A stretch of 64,000 bases of DNA from Catellatospora tritici (GTDB lineage Bacteria > Actinomycetota > Actinomycetes > Mycobacteriales > Micromonosporaceae): assembly GCF_019083965.1 (NCBI RefSeq), contig NZ_JAHRCY010000022.1:1-64000 (forward strand), written 5' to 3'. Below are positions 51,086 through 59,514 of this stretch, in pieces; the stretch's first letter is position 1, and each line of letters starts with the position of its first letter. The position numbers and the translations under genes are program-made. Below the pieces are notes generated by a model. The model did no database searches. It had not been told where the DNA came from and was given only the letters and a program-made list of their open reading frames with translations.

Positions 51086-51242
51086 GAGAGGCGAACCTTT
51101 CGCAAAAGGGTCAAAGCCGTGGCCCTGCGCCGGTGAGATGGCGCGGGTGCCGTGGGTGTGCGTGTCATTGCCGTGGCAGCGGCCTGCGAAGGAGCGTTCC
51201 GGGCGTACTGGATTTTGTGGGCGCGAGCCCCGTCGGCCAATA

Positions 51243-51265
51243 CGTTACGCGTAGTATCGTTATTG
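51243..51265. promoter_or_regulatory. Shared 23-bp motif, copy B (upstream of the GMC oxidoreductase)
   Basis: CGTTAC, four bases, AGTAT, one base, GTTATTG, 158 bases before the GMC start. Same orientation relative to its gene as copy A at 46511-46533. The rest of the 341-base spacer 51086-51426 shows no supported gene. Confidence 0.65.
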
Positions 51266-51426
51266 ACTTCGAAGAGGGCAAGACCCGGCGCGCGAAAAGT
51301 TGTCCGGGCACACCACGTCGAGCGAGCGGCGCACCGATGGCGCAGGCTGCCGCGCATGGTTGGGCCGACAGGCCGTCACCCACGCCGACATCGTGACGAG
51401 TGCCGTTACTGCGTGGTTGCGCGGTG

Positions 51427-52065
51427 CTAGGTCGTGGTGGTTGTGGATGCGGCCGCCGCCTTGGCTGTCCACATCTGCTGGATCTGTTCGAGGGTCCTGC
51501 CCTTGGTCTCCGGTTGCAGCTTCCAAACGAAGATGTAGGTGACCAGGCACATGACCGTGAACAGGAAGAAGACGTCCGATTCGCCGATCCGGTCCACCAG
51601 GCTCAGGAAACGCCACCATGGCCACCAGCATGATGACCCCGGCGTCGCTGGGGGTGTTCGCGGTCGCGCCGGTGGTCGTCGCGCTGAGGTGACTGATGTA
51701 GCGGAAGCAGAAGCTCATCACCAGCAGGGACAGGCCCATGCCGATGAGGCCCGCGAACATCAGCGGCCGTCGGCCCAGCCGGTCGACGTAGGCGACCGCG
51801 ATGAGCGTGGCCAGGACGTTGACCACGCCGAGGGACCAGGTCGTGGCGGCGGTCTGCTGGTGCGGTGTGCTGAAGCGGCCGCCGCGAAGATCCTGTCGGA
51901 GTAGTAGATCACCGCGTTGATGCCGGTGAACTGCTGGAAGATCGCCAGGCCGACGCCGAGAATCAGCGGCGCGCGCCATTCGCCGACGAGCATTCGCGAC
52001 CAGCCGCAAAGTCGGCCAGTCGGCCGATCAGGGCCCCGACCTCGCGCAGTGCCGAACGCTACATC
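51427..52065 (-). pseudogene. Broken MFS sugar transporter
   Basis: Pieces of a sugar-porter MFS protein are spread over three minus-strand frames: LREVGALIGRLADFAAGR and GEWRAPLILGVGLAIFQQFT, GINAVIYYSDRIF (about 52060-51880), WSLGVVNVLATLIAVAYVDR, LGRRPLMFAGLIGMGLSLLV (about 51840-51600), and SDVFFLFTVMCLVTYIFVWK, LQPETKGRTLEQIQQMWTAK to a stop at 51427. The N-terminal six helices and some middle segments are missing, and at least two frame changes separate the pieces. PETKGRTLEQIQ is the sugar-porter signature. Confidence 0.85.
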
Positions 52066-52200
52066 TCACATGAGACGTCCCCGGGCAGGCCACCAACGCC
52101 CGAAGAGTCCATTGACGTCCTTGCCGGGAGCATTGCCCGGCTCCCGCCGGCTCGGATAGGCGCGGTCGGCCGTGGAGAAGTACGCCTTGTCCGCCGCGAC
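52066..52200 (-). pseudogene. Possible transposase fragment
   Basis: On the minus strand VAADKAYFSTADRAYPSRRE resembles the ADKAYxS block of IS5-type DDE transposases near the second catalytic aspartate. It ends at 52066 after about 25 further residues that do not match. It lies directly next to the broken transporter and could mark an old insertion. Weak evidence from one short motif. Confidence 0.3.
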
Positions 52201-52227
52201 CGCATCGGGTCGGCACGGATCTCGTCT

Positions 52228-52845
52228 ATGGTCTTCGACATGTTCGTGAAGGTGTGCGGGGTCCGGACCGAGGCCGATGTCGCGGCGGTGGTCGCCGCCG
52301 GGGCCGACGCGGTCGGATTCGTGCTGACCGAGAGTGTTCGCCGGATCGAGCCGGGCGCGGCCAGGCTCCTCGGGGCCGGAATCCCGCCAAAAGTGCTCAC
52401 GGTGGGCGTGGTCCACGGAGTTCCTGCCGCCGAGGCGGCCCGGCTGGGCCTGGCGGCTGGGGTCCGGGCCGTGCAGTTGCACGGCGGCTACCCGCGCTCG
52501 GCGTTCGAGGAGCTGGCCGGGCTGCCCTTCCAGCTGATCCGGGCGACGACCCTCGGCGCCGATACAGATGTGCGGGTCGGCGCCTACGGTGAGGGGCTGC
52601 TCCTGCTCGACTCGCCGACCGCGGGCTCCGGCGAGCGCTGGGATCTGTCTCTGCTCGGCGCGGCCCGGCCGCAGGGGAAATGGCTGCTCGCCGGCGGTTT
52701 GGGGCCGGACAACGTCGCCGAGGCGATCATCGCGGCGCGGCCGTGGGGGGTGGACGTCTCCAGCGGCGTCGAGTCGTCGCGGGGTGTGAAGGATCATGAC
52801 CTGATCCGCCGGTTCGTCGCGACCGCTCGCTCAGCCGCCGAGTAG
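52228..52845 (+). CDS. trpF: Phosphoribosylanthranilate isomerase
   Basis: A 205-residue TIM-barrel. KVCGVRTEADVAAVVAAGAD at the start (catalytic Cys), GFVLTESVRRIEP, VRAVQLHGGY, LLLDSPTAGSGERWDLSLLG (the D-x-x-x-x-G-x-G-x-x-x-D phosphate/acid motif), WLLAGGLGPDNVAEAI and GVDVSSGVESSRGVKDHDLI are all TrpF hallmarks. It converts phosphoribosylanthranilate to CdRP in tryptophan synthesis. Many actinobacteria lack trpF and use bifunctional PriA instead, so a stand-alone copy surrounded by broken genes is unusual. Start is ATG 52228 or 52240; neither has a strong ribosome binding site. Confidence 0.88.
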   Translation: MVFDMFVKVCGVRTEADVAAVVAAGADAVGFVLTESVRRIEPGAARLLGAGIPPKVLTVGVVHGVPAAEAARLGLAAGVRAVQLHGGYPRSAFEELAGLPFQLIRATTLGADTDVRVGAYGEGLLLLDSPTAGSGERWDLSLLGAARPQGKWLLAGGLGPDNVAEAIIAARPWGVDVSSGVESSRGVKDHDLIRRFVATARSAAE

Positions 52846-53155
52846 GTTCGGGGTCGGCATCGCCTGCGGCCGGGCGGGATCACGGCTGTCGGCGGCGAGG
52901 AGCAGCTCGACCTCGGCGGCGTCGGCCATGCCTAGCCGGCGATGGATCGCGAGCGCCTCCCGCAGCGCCTGGCCGCTGCGCGCGGCCTCGCCGAGGCTGC
53001 GGCAGGCGAGGCCGAGGTGGTGCAGGTCAAGGGCTTCCATCGAGTAGGCGCGCAGCTCCCGGTGGATGACGAGCGCCTCGGTGAGGGACCGGGCGGCCTC
53101 GGCGTGGTCGCCGTCGGCCTGGCAGGCCTGGCCGAGGTAGCTCAGCGCGGATCAC
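52831..53155 (-). pseudogene. Truncated TPR (AfsR/SARP-like C-terminal) gene
   Basis: Two TPR units are visible on the minus strand: LSYLGQACQADGDHAEAARS, LTEALVIHREL and LHHLGLACRSLGEAARSGQA, LREALAIHRRLG, ending at 52831. This is the C-terminal pattern of AfsR- or LuxR-like ATPase regulators. At 53155 the frame runs directly into unrelated sequence on the other strand, so the upstream part is gone. Its stop region overlaps the trpF stop. Confidence 0.65.
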
Positions 53156-53378
53156 CGGCGGGCCGGAGAACTTCCGCTTCCGTGATACGGCGCGGGCCAT
53201 CTACAAGGCTCAGACCAGCACCGACGCACTCGGTCCGGCCCTGCCGTCGGTCGAGTTGGCCACGACCGGGCAGCGGAGCAGCGGCAGGTTCTTCTTCGAC
53301 ATCCCGGCGACGTCGGCGCGGGGCGGATACCTCCAACTCATGACCGGCAACCTCGTCCACGCGATCTGGAAGAGCTGA
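53150..53378 (+). pseudogene. C-terminal fragment of a secreted beta-sandwich protein
   Basis: The plus strand encodes TSTDALGPALPSVELATTGQ, RSSGRFFFDIPATSARGGYL and LQLMTGNLVHAIWKS before a stop at 53376. The pattern resembles the end of DUF4352-like domains of actinobacterial lipoproteins. No start, signal peptide or N-terminal domain exists; the fragment begins where the truncated TPR gene stops. Confidence 0.45.
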
Positions 53379-53593
53379 CCGGCCGCCGGTACGGCTGCCA
53401 TCACGCGGCGGCGGGTCTCCTCGCGCCGTTCCGCTCCGGCGAGGCAGGGCGACGAGCCCGACATCGGCGGAGACCTGGTGCAGCGGCTGCTGGTCGCCTG
53501 GCGCCCCGCTGCCGCACCCGGACACCCGCTCCGGCCGCGACACCGCCGAGACCAGGAAAGCGCACATGGCGGAAGGCGCCAGAGGCAACACCG

Positions 53594-54898
53594 GTGATCA
53601 TGTCCGATCGTTGGCAGGACATGCGCAGAAACATCCCAGCCCAGCTCACCGTCCTTGCCGCCATCGGCGCGCTGCTGGCGGCGCCGACGGGACCGGCGTA
53701 CGCCGAACCGGTACCGACGGGCCCGGTCAACGCCGACCCGGTCAGCGCCGACCCGGTCGACTGGACTCCGCACATCACCGACGGTGAGGTCTGGGCCCTG
53801 GCCCAGGTCGGCGACACCGTCGTGGTCGGCGGACACTTCACCACCGTCACCAGTGCCGACGGCAAGACCACCTACAAGCGCAAGAACCTCATGGCCTTCC
53901 GGTTGGCCGATGGCGCCGTGGTCGACTTCGCCCCCAAGGTCGACGGCACCGTCCACGCCCTCGCCACCGGCCCCGCCGACACCGTGATCGTCGGCGGCGA
54001 CTTCGGCAAGGTCAACGACATCATTCAGCGTACGGTCACCCGGCTCGACCTGACCACGGGCGATGTGGTCCCCGGATTCACCGCACCGGTCAAGGGCGAG
54101 GTCTTCACGCTGGCGCGCAGCGGCAGCCGGCTGTACATCGGCGGTCGAGTCTACGTCGACGGTCGGTCCGGCAGTCGCGGCCTGGTCCGGCTGGACGTCG
54201 GCACCGGCGCGGTCGACAAGACCTTCGACGTCGAGCTCACCGCATCAGACGACCGGCCCGTGAAGGTCCAGGACCTCACCATCTCAGCGGACGGCGCCCA
54301 CATGATGGCCCTGGGCACCTTCACCGAAGTGAACGGCCACGCCCGTTCGCAGGTGGCCATGTTCGACATCGTCGGCCCCGCCCCCGTCCTGACCGGCTGG
54401 CGGACCGACTTCTACGGCGCCGACGCGTGCAGCGACGAATTCAACACCTACCTGCGGGCTGCTGACTTCGACCCCACCGGCACCTACGTCGTCGTCGTCA
54501 CCAGCGGCCACACGTCAAGAATCGGGCTGCCCTGCGACACCGCTACCCGGTTCGAGACCGACCCCGCGACCCGCCGGCCGACCTGGATCAACTACACCGG
54601 CGGCAACTCCCTGTATGCCGTAGAGGTCACCGATGCCGCGGTCTACGTCGGCGGGCACCTGCAGTGGCTGGACAACCCGTATGGCAACAAGACCAAAGGC
54701 GCCGGAGCCGTCAACCGCAAGGGCATCGGCGCGATCGACCCGACCACGGGACAGGCTCTGCCCTGGAACCCCGGCCGTACCCGCGGCGAAGGGCTGCGGG
54801 CGTTCCTGGTCAGCGGCCACAGCCTGGTCGTCGGATCAGACACCGACCAACTGGGCCATGAGTACCACGGCCGGATCGGGCTGTTCCCCGAGCGGTGA
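53594..54898 (+). CDS. Secreted beta-propeller protein (delta-60/DUF5122-like repeats)
   Basis: A 434-residue exported protein. The signal peptide (AQLTVLAAIGALLAAPTGPA, cut after YA) is followed by propeller blades: GEVWALAQVGDTVVVGGHFT, VHALATGPADTVIVGGDFGK, EVFTLARSGSRLYIGGRVYV, LYAVEVTDAAVYVGGHLQWL. The VGG-F pattern with alternating strands is that of delta-60 (DUF5122) repeats in surface proteins. The start is GTG 53594 or ATG 53600; no good ribosome binding site. It converges on a DUF4185 gene. Role unknown, probably binding at the cell surface. Confidence 0.85.
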   Translation: MIMSDRWQDMRRNIPAQLTVLAAIGALLAAPTGPAYAEPVPTGPVNADPVSADPVDWTPHITDGEVWALAQVGDTVVVGGHFTTVTSADGKTTYKRKNLMAFRLADGAVVDFAPKVDGTVHALATGPADTVIVGGDFGKVNDIIQRTVTRLDLTTGDVVPGFTAPVKGEVFTLARSGSRLYIGGRVYVDGRSGSRGLVRLDVGTGAVDKTFDVELTASDDRPVKVQDLTISADGAHMMALGTFTEVNGHARSQVAMFDIVGPAPVLTGWRTDFYGADACSDEFNTYLRAADFDPTGTYVVVVTSGHTSRIGLPCDTATRFETDPATRRPTWINYTGGNSLYAVEVTDAAVYVGGHLQWLDNPYGNKTKGAGAVNRKGIGAIDPTTGQALPWNPGRTRGEGLRAFLVSGHSLVVGSDTDQLGHEYHGRIGLFPER

Positions 54899-54977
54899 AG
54901 CGTCGGATGTGCTCTGGCAGCGGTGAGCCACCGCCGGCTTCACCAGGGACCTCGGGATGCAGCACGTCGTCGCCGCG

Positions 54978-56096
54978 TCATGCGGATCCGACGAACTGGC
55001 TGACGTGGTAGGCGGTGCTCCGGCCGTCAGGTGTCCTGGTCCACTTGGAGACCATCAGGTGCAGGTCGTTCGTGGCACGGCTGGACCAGGGGTGGATGAA
55101 GCCGCCGTACAGTGCGGGCTCCTGCCAGGGGGTGACCTGGACCTTCTCGGCCGTCCATACCCGGTCCGGGCCGGCGGCGGTGCGTGTGACGATGCAGCCG
55201 GTGACGCAGTTGAGGTAGGCCATCACCCAGCTGCCGTCGCTGAGTCGGCGCACCGACGGCTCGCCGAACCGACCGTTCAGGATCGGCGTGCACGGGCGGC
55301 CCCAGCCCCAGTTGCTGCCGTTCCAGCCCCAACCCTCGTAGGACTCAGGGTAGAAGAGCTGCTCCCAGCGGACCCGCCGAAGCATCATCGGGCCGTCCTG
55401 CCTGCCCGAGCGCACCGAGAAGACGTAGACCCAGTCCCCGTCGCGCTGCATCGTCCACATCTGGAAGGGATCGGTGTTGTTCCCGTTGTTCCACCACTTC
55501 AACGGGGTGCGAATGAAGTCGTTTCCGTTGTCGGAGTAGGCCAGCCCGGCATAGCGTGACTTCCACTGCGGTCCGGCCGGGCCACCGGAGTTCCAGTTCT
55601 CGATGCTCATGTACGAGATCAGCTGGCGCCCGGTCTCCGGGAAGCTGATCCCGTCGTTGGGAATGACGGTGACCTCCCAGAGACCGTCGATGCCGATCCC
55701 GTTGTGGCCGTTGTGCATCAGCTCCGGGGCGCGGCCGTTCCCGCCGACCCGGGCTGCGCTGTCGAAGACGATCCCGCCGGGCGCGCCGGGGTGGATGCTG
55801 GAGCGCAGCATCACCGGCGAGCGCCAGTCGTTCGGCAGCGGCGGGCCCTCTGGCCACGGGGTGTCGAAGGTGTCACCGAAGAGGTAGCCGATGGAGCCGT
55901 TCTCCAGCACGTAGGGGATGCCCAGGTCGGTGCCGGCCACGTGCCAGCGGCTGTTGGTGTCCAGGTCGGCGCCGGTGAGGCGTTTCCGCCACGTGGCTGC
56001 CTGGGCTGGGCGGGGCAGGGTCAGCGCGGGCACGACTGCCGCGGCGATCCCGGTGGCCGCGACCCTGCCGAGGAAGGATCGACGACTGAGTGTCAT
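54978..56096 (-). CDS. Tat-exported DUF4185 protein, possible arabinanase-like hydrolase
   Basis: A 372-residue protein. Twin-arginine signal LSRRSFLGRVAATGIAAAVV, cut after PAQA. The mature part is a five-bladed-propeller DUF4185 domain: YVLENGSIGYLFGDTFDTPW, APELMHNGHNGIGIDGLWEV, GFIHPWSSRATNDLHLMVSK. DUF4185 members have been linked to endo-D-arabinanase activity (family GH183) in mycobacterial cell-wall work; I am recalling this and have not tested it against the catalytic residues. It lies opposite a GH20 hexosaminidase, with a possible -35 TTGACA at 56202-56197. Confidence 0.8.
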   Translation of the reverse strand: MTLSRRSFLGRVAATGIAAAVVPALTLPRPAQAATWRKRLTGADLDTNSRWHVAGTDLGIPYVLENGSIGYLFGDTFDTPWPEGPPLPNDWRSPVMLRSSIHPGAPGGIVFDSAARVGGNGRAPELMHNGHNGIGIDGLWEVTVIPNDGISFPETGRQLISYMSIENWNSGGPAGPQWKSRYAGLAYSDNGNDFIRTPLKWWNNGNNTDPFQMWTMQRDGDWVYVFSVRSGRQDGPMMLRRVRWEQLFYPESYEGWGWNGSNWGWGRPCTPILNGRFGEPSVRRLSDGSWVMAYLNCVTGCIVTRTAAGPDRVWTAEKVQVTPWQEPALYGGFIHPWSSRATNDLHLMVSKWTRTPDGRSTAYHVSQFVGSA

Positions 56097-56465
56097 GGTC
56101 AGCCTTTCTTGGCTCGCCGCCGTTCGGGAGGGCCCGGTTTCGCGGCGGTCGCGGCAGGACGCGCCTGGCCAGCAGTGAACCCGATCATTCGATACTTGTC
56201 AATTGATACCCGGCGCGTCGGGCCCACCTGAGGTGCGGACCGCTGCCCGACCGGCGCGGTCGGGCAAGGCGGACGCGCAACGATTGCGTCCTGCCGTCGC
56301 GCGATATAACGTCAGCGACAAAGTGACATGAGTGAATTAATCTTCGCCGCTCGGCGAGCACAGTCCCGTGTTCGGCGCCGCGGTGTGCGCCATCCGCCAG
56401 GAGCTCGGCGTGATGGTCACCATGACGGGCGGCACGGCACCTGCCACGACTGAATCGAGGCGGAC
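56097..56465. promoter_or_regulatory. Divergent spacer between DUF4185 and GH20 genes
   Basis: A 369-base region, AT-rich at 56180-56215 and 56300-56345. TTGACA on the minus strand at 56202-56197 is a candidate -35 for the DUF4185 gene, within GATAC-N10-GATAC direct repeats (56191-56209). GH20 is preceded by GAGGCGGAC. No gene is seen inside. Confidence 0.45.
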
Positions 56466-58760
56466 ATGCGAATCCTGCACCGAAGCAGGGCAGCTTTGCT
56501 CCTGCTCACGCTGACCATGGTCCCCGTCGCGGCAACGGCCGGTTCGGCGTCGGCGGCCGTCCCGACCGGCCGCGTGATGATCCCGACGTTGCGCGAATGG
56601 GCTGTCGGCACCGGTGTGTTCGCCTTCGGCGCCACCAGCAGGATCATCGTCGACACGGCCACCCAGGCGACCGGTGCGACGTTCGCCGCCGACCTGCTCG
56701 CGCTGACGGGTCGGACCATCCCGGTCGTCACCGGCGCCACCGCCCAGGCCGGTGACATCAAGCTGGCGCTCGGCTCGGCCGACACGCAGCTCGGCGCGGA
56801 GGGCTACCGGCTCACCGTGGCCTCGTCGGTCACGGTCGACGCGCGAACCGATGCCGGCGCCTTCTACGGCACCCGGTCACTGCTGCAACTGATCAAGCAG
56901 TCGAACTCGATCCCGGCCGGCACCGGGCGCGACTGGCCGACCAAACCCGAGCGTGGCCTGATGGTCGACAACGGCCGGAAGTTCTTCACCGCACAGTGGC
57001 TGCGCAACCACGTGAAGGATCTGGCGTACCTGAAGCTGAACCACTTCCATCTGCACTTCTCCGACAACCTCGGCTTCCGGGTCGAATCCAGCAGCCATCC
57101 GGAGATCGTCTCGGCGCAGCGGCTCACCAAGCAGGAACTCGCCGACCTGATCGCACTCGCGGCGCAGTATCACGTCACGATCGTCCCCGAGATCGACTTC
57201 CCGGGGCACATGGACACCATCCTCGCCGCCCACCCCGAGCTGAAGCTGGTCAGCAGCAGCGGTGTGGTCGACAACGGCTTCATCGACCTGGCCAAGGACG
57301 CGTCCTACACGCTGATGCGCGACCTCATCACCGAGTACCTGCCGCTGTTCCCCGGGCCGTTCTGGCACCTGGGCGCCGACGAGTACGTGGGCAACTACGC
57401 CGCCTACCCACAACTGCTCACCTACGCCCGCGCCCACTACGGCGCGTCGGCCACCGCGAAGGACACCTACTACGGGTTCATCAACTGGGCCAACGACATC
57501 GTCCGGGCCGCCGGCAAGACGACGCGGATGTGGAACGACGGCCTCAAGTCCGGTGACGGCACGGTGAACCCGGCCGCCAACATCGTCGTGGACTACTGGT
57601 ACGACTACGGCCTCACCCCGCAGCAGCTGGTCAACCAGGGCCATCAGGTGATGAACAGCTCCTGGACACCCACCTACTACGTCCTCGGCGGCGCCAAACC
57701 CGACGTGACCTACCTCTACGAGAGCTGGACCCCGGACACGTTCCAGGGCGGGACGACGATCACCGACCCGACCCGCAACTCCGGTGCGGCCATGCACGTC
57801 TGGTGCGACAACCCGAACGCCGAGACCGAGGACCAGGTCGCCGGTGGCATCCGGGACGCGCTGCGCGGCCTTGCCCAGCAGACGTGGGGATCGCCGAAGG
57901 CGGTGTCCACGTACGCGGCATTCCAGCCCATCATCGCCACCATCGGGCGGGCACCCGGCTACTCCACCGGCGGGCTGCCCGGCAACCTCGCCCTCGGCCG
58001 GCCGACGACCGCGTCCAGCACCGAGACCGCGGCCTTCCCGGCCGGGTACGCGACCGACGGGGACACCGGCACCCGGTGGTCCAGTCTGTACACCAACACC
58101 GAATGGCTCCAGGTAGACCTCGGTTCGGCCCAGAACATCGGCCGGGTGATCCTGCGCTGGGAGGCCGCCTACGGCCGTGCCTACCAGATCCAGACCTCGC
58201 CCGACGGTACGACGTGGACGACGATCTACTCCACCACGACCGGTGACGGCGGCACCGACGACCTCACCGGGCTCACCGGCACCGGCCGCTACGTCCGGAT
58301 GCAGGGCGTCGCCAGGGCTACCAGCTGGGGCTACTCGCTCTACGAACTGGAGGCATACGCCGGTGCCACGGGACCGGCCGACCTTGCCCGCGGCAAGCCG
58401 GCGACCGCGTCCAGCACCGAGACCGTCAACTTCCCGGCGCCCTACGCGGTCGACGGCGACGCTGCGACCCGGTGGTCAAGCCTCTACAGCGACCCGCAGT
58501 GGTTGCGCATCGACCTCGGGGCCGGCTACACGATCAGCCGGGTCAAGTTGGTCTGGGAGAACGCCTACGGGCGGGCCTACCAGGTCCAGACCTCACCCGA
58601 CGGTACGACGTGGACGACGATCTACTCCACCACGACCGGAGACGGCGGCACCGACGACCTCACCGGGCTCACCGGCACCGGCCGCTACCTGCGCGTATAC
58701 GGCACGGTCCGCGGTACGGGCTACGGCTACTCGCTCTGGTCCGTCGAAGCGTACGCCTGA
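56466..58760 (+). CDS. Secreted GH20 beta-N-acetylhexosaminidase with two F5/8-type domains
   Basis: A 764-residue exported enzyme. Signal peptide 1-30 (ends SASA). Residues about 40-155 are the GH20b alpha/beta domain, 160-490 the TIM barrel: RGLMVDNGRKFFTAQWLRNH, LNHFHLHFSDNLGFRVES, HVTIVPEIDFPGHMD and the catalytic pair in HLGADEYVG (Asp305-Glu306). Two tandem discoidin domains (about 497-628 and 632-764) bind sugars. The enzyme removes terminal N-acetylhexosamine from chitin- or glycan-like chains by substrate-assisted catalysis. The two discoidin domains share a nearly identical 102-base DNA segment, a sign of recent duplication or conversion. Confidence 0.93.
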   Translation: MRILHRSRAALLLLTLTMVPVAATAGSASAAVPTGRVMIPTLREWAVGTGVFAFGATSRIIVDTATQATGATFAADLLALTGRTIPVVTGATAQAGDIKLALGSADTQLGAEGYRLTVASSVTVDARTDAGAFYGTRSLLQLIKQSNSIPAGTGRDWPTKPERGLMVDNGRKFFTAQWLRNHVKDLAYLKLNHFHLHFSDNLGFRVESSSHPEIVSAQRLTKQELADLIALAAQYHVTIVPEIDFPGHMDTILAAHPELKLVSSSGVVDNGFIDLAKDASYTLMRDLITEYLPLFPGPFWHLGADEYVGNYAAYPQLLTYARAHYGASATAKDTYYGFINWANDIVRAAGKTTRMWNDGLKSGDGTVNPAANIVVDYWYDYGLTPQQLVNQGHQVMNSSWTPTYYVLGGAKPDVTYLYESWTPDTFQGGTTITDPTRNSGAAMHVWCDNPNAETEDQVAGGIRDALRGLAQQTWGSPKAVSTYAAFQPIIATIGRAPGYSTGGLPGNLALGRPTTASSTETAAFPAGYATDGDTGTRWSSLYTNTEWLQVDLGSAQNIGRVILRWEAAYGRAYQIQTSPDGTTWTTIYSTTTGDGGTDDLTGLTGTGRYVRMQGVARATSWGYSLYELEAYAGATGPADLARGKPATASSTETVNFPAPYAVDGDAATRWSSLYSDPQWLRIDLGAGYTISRVKLVWENAYGRAYQVQTSPDGTTWTTIYSTTTGDGGTDDLTGLTGTGRYLRVYGTVRGTGYGYSLWSVEAYA
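58191..58292 (+). repeat. Direct repeat copy 1 in the GH20 gene
   Basis: A 102-base segment repeated at 58587-58688 with two mismatches by hand alignment. It encodes QTSPDGTTWTTIYSTTTGDG and the following residues up to GTGRY in the first discoidin domain. Confidence 0.9.
58587..58688 (+). repeat. Direct repeat copy 2 in the GH20 gene
   Basis: Second copy of the 102-base segment at 58191-58292, in the second discoidin domain, 396 bases (132 codons) downstream and in the same frame. Confidence 0.9.
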
Positions 58761-58769
58761 CTCCACACC

Positions 58770-58995
58770 ATCCCGGCCGACGGCGCGACCGTGCTGCTGG
58801 TCGCGCCGCAACTGGTCCGTACCGTCGCGTTGTGGGCCCGCCGGACCGCGGAGCGCCCGCGCAGCAGCGACACGCTGGCCTCGGTTCCCGGCGCCAGCGC
58901 CGACGACCTCGCCGCCGGGGTCGACTTTTTGGAAGGCGCCGCCGCGAGCGGCGAGCCGGGGTTCGCGTTGGTCCCCCGTGCCCAGGCCAGTGCCG
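58770..58995 (+). pseudogene. Duplicated fragment of the 36744-38846 membrane-protein gene
   Basis: 226 bases matching 38280-38504 at constant offset with roughly 90% identity, including the run TCGACTTTTTGGAAGGCGCC. It encodes TVALWARRTAERPRSSDTLA in register with TVALWARLTAGRPRSSDALA of the parent. It begins nine bases after the GH20 stop and has no start, ribosome binding site or downstream continuation. Confidence 0.88.
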
Positions 58996-59079
58996 AGCGT
59001 CTACGGCGGTACGGCCGGTTGTCAGCGTCGGCTGGTACGGTCACGCCCTTGCTTGACATCAGGAACAGGAGCAGAGTTC

Positions 59080-59514
59080 ATGCCATCCGACGGCGAGGTG
59101 CAGACCCTCGTGCCGCTGACGAGCGAGCTGATCGCGGCTGTGCTGACCGCCCGCGGATACAGTTTCGGCACTGACGACGACGGCGACATCGGCGGGATGT
59201 GGAATGACAACGTCGTCTACTTCCTGCGACAGGGTCCCAACGGCGAGTCGCTCCAGGTGCGGACGCTCGCCGCGACCGGGTTCACGGTCGACGACGTGCC
59301 CCAGCTGTACGCGTTCTGCAACGAGTGGAACCACGACCGACTGTGGCCCAAGGCATACGTGCACGTCAACGACGATGGCACGGCCCGAGTCGTCGGCGAG
59401 GTCACCGCCGATCTGCATCGCGGCGTGTCGCACAAGCAGCTCGACCAGCTCATCGGCTGCGGCATCTCCAGCGGCAGTCGGCTCGCCCAGGCCGCCGCGG
59501 AGTTGAAGGCGTGA
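59080..59514 (+). CDS. YbjN-domain protein, first gene of the HSP90 operon
   Basis: A 144-residue protein with a YbjN fold (type III secretion chaperone-like): LIAAVLTARGYSFGTDDDGD, IGGMWNDNVVYFLRQGPNGE, LQVRTLAATGFTVDDVPQLY, FCNEWNHDRLWPKAYVHVND, GEVTADLHRGVSHKQLDQLI. ATG at 59080 follows AGGAGCAGAGTTC. The stop overlaps the GTG of the HSP90-like gene (GTGA). The same domain recurs at the C-terminus of the third gene in the operon. YbjN folds bind partner proteins, so it may be a co-chaperone or client adaptor; that is inference. Confidence 0.85.
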   Translation: MPSDGEVQTLVPLTSELIAAVLTARGYSFGTDDDGDIGGMWNDNVVYFLRQGPNGESLQVRTLAATGFTVDDVPQLYAFCNEWNHDRLWPKAYVHVNDDGTARVVGEVTADLHRGVSHKQLDQLIGCGISSGSRLAQAAAELKA

